Source of the DNA: Streptomyces sp. JJ38
GTDB taxonomy: Bacteria > Actinomycetota > Actinomycetes > Streptomycetales > Streptomycetaceae
Reading direction: 5' to 3'
DNA length: 64,000 nucleotides
Assembly (NCBI RefSeq): GCF_019303475.1
Contig: NZ_JABLSI010000013.1
Location: 188,121 to 252,120, forward strand
Under the pieces are notes generated by a model. That model was given only the letters and a program-made list of their open reading frames with translations. It had not been told where the DNA came from and ran no database searches. Every line of letters begins with the position of its first letter. The first letter of the stretch is position 1. Shown piece after piece: positions 61,087 to 64,000 of the stretch. The translations under genes were made by a program, and so were the position numbers.

Positions 61087-62934
61087 ATGGCGCCCGCTCC
61101 TCCCCGGCCCGCCGGGAGTGGCACCTCCGGACGGCGACTGCTCCTGCGGACCGCCTGGCACGCCAGGTTCGGCACCGCGGGAGTCCTGTTGTGTGCCACG
61201 CTCTCCGCCGCGTCCGCCCTGGCCCTGCCGGCGGTGCTGGGACACACCCTCGACCTGCTGATGGAGGGCCGTCCCGGCGCCGGCCGATGGCTGGCCCTCT
61301 GCGTCACGCTGATGGCCGCCGACGTGTTTCTGGAGGCCGCGCTCGCCTATCTGGCCGGGGCGGTGGGGGGCCGCTCGACCGCCTGGCTGCGTACCCGGGG
61401 CCTCCAGGCGCTGCTGGCCGCCGCCCCGCACCGACTCTCCCGGGTCACTCCCGGTGACGCCGCCACGCTGCTCTCGGCCCGCACCGCCGAGGCGGGCGCC
61501 GGGCCGGCCGCCGGGGCGCGGCTCGTCGCCTCGCTGCTGACGCCGGCCGGGGGACTGATCGCCCTGTTCCTGATCGACGTCCGCACCGGCCTGGCCTTCG
61601 CCGTCGGACTTCCGGCGCTGGTGCTGCTGCTGCGGGCCTTCGCCCGCCGGTCCGCCGAGAGCGTGACGCACTATCAACGCGTCCAGTCGGACATCGCGTC
61701 GCGGCTGCTGGACGCCCTGGCCGGAGCACACACCATCGCCGCGGCGGGGACGGAGGACCAGGAGCGGCGGCGCGTGCTGGCTCCCCTGGCGGAACTCGGC
61801 GTCCAGGGACGGCGGATGTGGAGCGCGTACGGACGGGCGGTCGCCCGGGGCGGCGTCCTGATGCCGCTCCTCGTGACCGCGGTACTGGCGGTCGGCGGCC
61901 TCGGTCTCACCGAGGGCCGCCTCAGCGTCGGGGAACTGCTGGCGGCCGCCAGGTACGCGGCGCTCGCGGCCGGAGCCGGGGCGGTCGCCGGTCATCTCCA
62001 GGCGCTGGTGCAGGGCCGGGTCGCGGCAGTCCGGCTCGCCGAGCTGCTGGCCGTGCCGCCCGTCACCTACGGCACGGCCCCGCTTCCGGCGGCCGGGCCG
62101 GGCAGACTGGACCTGCGCAACGTTCGGGTGTCGCGCGAGGGCCGGACCCTGCTGGACGATGTCGATCTGACCGTTCCGGGAGGAGTGACCGCGGCGGTCG
62201 TCGGGCACTCCGGAGCCGGGAAGAGCACCCTCGCCGCGATCGCCGGGCGGCTCGCCGACCCCGACGAGGGCCGGGTACTGCTCGACGGCGTCGAGCTGGC
62301 CTCGGTGCCCCGTGCCGCGTTGCGCCGCGAGGTCGGCTATGCCTTCAGCAGGCCCGTTCTCTTCGGCGACACCGTTCAGGACGCCCTGGCCTGGGGCGCG
62401 GAGGCGGCCCCGCCCTCCCGGGTGGTCGCGGCGGCCCGCGCGGCCGGGGCCGACGGCTTCATCCGGCGGCTCCCGCACGCGTACGCCACCTCACTCGCCC
62501 TGACCCCGATGTCCGGCGGGGAGTCCCAACGGCTCGGCCTGGCGAGGGCTTTCGCGCACGCCGGCAGGCTGCTGATCCTGGACGACGCCACCTCCAGCCT
62601 GGACACCGCGACCGAGCGGGAGGTGGACCGGGCGCTGGCGCGGGAGGTACGCCCCGGAACCCGGCTGATCGTCGCTCACCGCCAGGCCACGGCCGCCCGC
62701 GCGGACCTGGTGGTCTGGCTGGACGGCGGCCGGGTCCGTGCCGTCGCCCCGCACGCCGAGCTCCGCCACGACCCGCACTACCGGGCGGTGTTCGCCGAAG
62801 CCGACGCGGGGTCCGGAGCGGGGTCCGGAGCGGGGCCCGGCGCCGCGCGCGAGACCGAGTCCGTTGCCGAGTCCGGCGCTGAGGCGGACGCCGCGGCGGG
62901 CGCCGCCACCGCCCACGAACGGAGCCGGAGATGA
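61087..62934 (+). CDS. ramA: ABC transporter, fused permease and ATPase (RamA-like)
   Basis: 615 residues from ATG 61087 with AAGGAG nine bases upstream. Six membrane helices lie between residues about 30 and 310 (AGVLLCATLSAASALALPAV, LLVTAVLAVGGLGLTEGR). The ATPase domain has Walker A GHSGAGKSTLAAIAG near residue 373, signature MSGGESQRLGLARAF near 475, and Walker B LLILDDATSSLDTATE near 495. The C-terminal 50 residues are a low-complexity Gly/Ala/Glu tail. With the following gene it forms the heterodimeric exporter expected for the lanthipeptide. Its stop overlaps the next start. Confidence 0.92.
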   Translation: MAPAPPRPAGSGTSGRRLLLRTAWHARFGTAGVLLCATLSAASALALPAVLGHTLDLLMEGRPGAGRWLALCVTLMAADVFLEAALAYLAGAVGGRSTAWLRTRGLQALLAAAPHRLSRVTPGDAATLLSARTAEAGAGPAAGARLVASLLTPAGGLIALFLIDVRTGLAFAVGLPALVLLLRAFARRSAESVTHYQRVQSDIASRLLDALAGAHTIAAAGTEDQERRRVLAPLAELGVQGRRMWSAYGRAVARGGVLMPLLVTAVLAVGGLGLTEGRLSVGELLAAARYAALAAGAGAVAGHLQALVQGRVAAVRLAELLAVPPVTYGTAPLPAAGPGRLDLRNVRVSREGRTLLDDVDLTVPGGVTAAVVGHSGAGKSTLAAIAGRLADPDEGRVLLDGVELASVPRAALRREVGYAFSRPVLFGDTVQDALAWGAEAAPPSRVVAAARAAGADGFIRRLPHAYATSLALTPMSGGESQRLGLARAFAHAGRLLILDDATSSLDTATEREVDRALAREVRPGTRLIVAHRQATAARADLVVWLDGGRVRAVAPHAELRHDPHYRAVFAEADAGSGAGSGAGPGAARETESVAESGAEADAAAGAATAHERSRR

Positions 62935-64000
62935 GCCGAGCACCGCGACCGGGCCGGGGCGCACTGCGTCGCCTGCTGCCCCAGGCCCGCCGGTTCCTGC
63001 GCCACCGCACCCGGGTACTCGTCCGCCTGGCACTGCTGTCCCTGCTGGAGTCGGGGGGGACGTTCCTCAGCGGCTACGCCCTGGCGCGGGCGCTGGACGA
63101 CGGGTTCCTGGCCGGCAACTCCGGAGTCGGTCTCCTCTGGCTGGGCGCCGGTGCCCTCGCCGTCCTGGTGAGTGGTCCCGTGGTGCGGGCCGTGTTCGGC
63201 GCGCTGGCGGAACTGACCGAGCCGCTGCGGGACGGGCTCGTCCGCCGGGCGGTGACGGGCGCGCTGTACCGGGCGACGGCCGACCCCGCACGCGCGGGCG
63301 GCGGCTCTGCGGCGGGCGCGGACAGCGCGGTGGTGTCCCGGCTCACCCAGCAGACCGAGATCGCCCGCGACAGCTTCGCGGGCCTCGTCCTGACCACCCG
63401 TTCCTTCGTCTTCACCGCGCTCGGCGCCCTGGTGGGCCTGGCCTCCCTCGCCCCGCAGTTCCTGCTGGTGGTGCTTCCCCCGCTGGCCGCCGGTCTCCTG
63501 CTGTTCCTGTGCACCCTGGCGCCGATGGCAGCAGCACAACGGCGGTTCCTGGACCGGGACGAGGCGTTCGCCGACCGGGCCGGTGCGCTGCGCGGCGGGC
63601 TGCGCGACATCGCCGCGTGCGGGACGCGGCAGCAGGCCGAGGGAGAGGCGGCGCCGCTGGTCGAGGCGGCCGCGTCGTCGGCGCGCTCCCTGGCCCGCTG
63701 GGCCGCCGCGCGTACGGTGGCGCTCGGCGTGGCGGGTCAGCTCCCCGTCGCCCTGCTCCTGGTGGCCACTCCCTGGCTGCTGCGCCAGGGAGTGACCCCG
63801 GGGGCGCTGCTGGGGGCTTTCGCCTACCTCGTCCAGGCGCTGCTGCCCGCTCTGCGGACCCTGATGACGGCGGTGGGGGCGGCCGGAACGCGTCTGCTGG
63901 TCGTGCTGGACCGACTCGCCGGCACGCCGTCGCCAGCCCGGCCACGGCCGGAGGCCGCCGCACCGCCGGAGGCCGCCGCACCGCCGGAGGCCGCCGCACC
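62931..64000 (+). CDS. ramB: ABC transporter, second half of the exporter (RamB-like), 3' end outside the window
   Basis: 356 residues are visible from ATG 62931 (ATGA overlap with ramA). They include six membrane helices (VLVRLALLSLLESGGTFLSG, LLWLGAGALAVLVSGPVVRA, LLVVLPPLAAGLLLFLCTLA, ALGVAGQLPVALLLVATPWL). The domain that links to the ATPase ends in a Pro/Glu/Ala repeat. The nucleotide-binding domain must lie beyond 64000. Gene order lanKC, precursor, ABC, ABC equals ramCSAB. Confidence 0.88.
   Translation, partial: MSRAPRPGRGALRRLLPQARRFLRHRTRVLVRLALLSLLESGGTFLSGYALARALDDGFLAGNSGVGLLWLGAGALAVLVSGPVVRAVFGALAELTEPLRDGLVRRAVTGALYRATADPARAGGGSAAGADSAVVSRLTQQTEIARDSFAGLVLTTRSFVFTALGALVGLASLAPQFLLVVLPPLAAGLLLFLCTLAPMAAAQRRFLDRDEAFADRAGALRGGLRDIAACGTRQQAEGEAAPLVEAAASSARSLARWAAARTVALGVAGQLPVALLLVATPWLLRQGVTPGALLGAFAYLVQALLPALRTLMTAVGAAGTRLLVVLDRLAGTPSPARPRPEAAAPPEAAAPPEAAA
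63948..64000 (+). repeat. 18-base tandem repeat inside ramB
   Basis: Three units of CCGGAGGCCGCCGCACCG (the third cut by the window edge) encode a repeated Pro-Pro-Glu-Ala-Ala-Ala linker between membrane and ATPase domains. Copy number is likely to vary between strains. Confidence 0.85.

Overview
The window is high-GC actinobacterial DNA, almost certainly Streptomyces. GC-rich third codon positions, many GTG/TTG starts, dense ATGA/GTGA overlaps, DUF397/DUF5753 regulator pairs, DUF317 and DUF4913 proteins, and a RamS/RamC-type lanthipeptide locus all point that way. No integrase, tRNA gene, rRNA gene or CRISPR array was found intact.

Layout. (1) 1-5.6 kb, minus strand: a tight operon of small accessory genes, including a winged-helix regulator cut by the window edge, four related helical proteins, a RelE-like protein, a DUF4913 protein and a beta-class DNA methyltransferase. 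(2) 5.6-6.05 kb: a bidirectional promoter region with two inverted copies of a GACTTYTTGGTC-type box. (3) 6.05-13.9 kb, plus strand: a type IV secretion-like conjugation cluster (cell-wall hydrolase, DUF6112-like small membrane protein, VirB8-position anchor protein, TrbL/VirB6-like protein, SCO6880-type protein, VirB4-like ATPase). It continues at 29.9 kb with a VirD4-type coupling protein. (4) 13.9-29.9 kb: accessory genes, many small, duplicated or broken, with two DUF317 genes and a third that is a pseudogene, plus regulators and an SAM methyltransferase. (5) 31.7-37.4 kb: alpha/beta hydrolase, PAPS-reductase-like PP-loop protein, cytosine-5 DNA methyltransferase, DnaB-N-like protein and a large hypothetical, all in line with the coupling protein. 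Four copies of a palindromic intergenic element lie within 2-37.5 kb and mark this stretch as one conjugative plasmid or integrative element, or its remnant.

(6) 38.7-57.85 kb: a roughly 19-kb island bounded by direct repeats of about 130 bp. Each repeat carries a tRNA 3'-end-like T-arm and a hairpin terminator. Inside are a replication-initiator-like remnant, a TIGR04141/DUF6119-like protein divergent from a helix-turn-helix DNA methylase with a specificity-like C-terminus, a type I restriction system (HsdM, HsdS, HsdR), an ATP-binding regulator, an HTH/DUF5753 protein with a small partner, a Ser/Thr kinase with a TPR-like tail, and an AIPR abortive-infection protein translationally coupled to a 466-residue protein of unknown family. 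This is a defence island.

(7) 58.2-64.0 kb: a class III lanthipeptide locus of SapB/RamS type (LanKC, precursor, two ABC transporter genes). A strong hairpin separates the precursor from the transporters, and the second transporter runs off the window.

The best candidates for something undescribed are the TIGR04141-like/HTH-methylase divergent pair fused to a type I operon, the AIPR plus unknown-partner pair, and the PAPS-reductase-like/cytosine methylase/DnaB-N trio.
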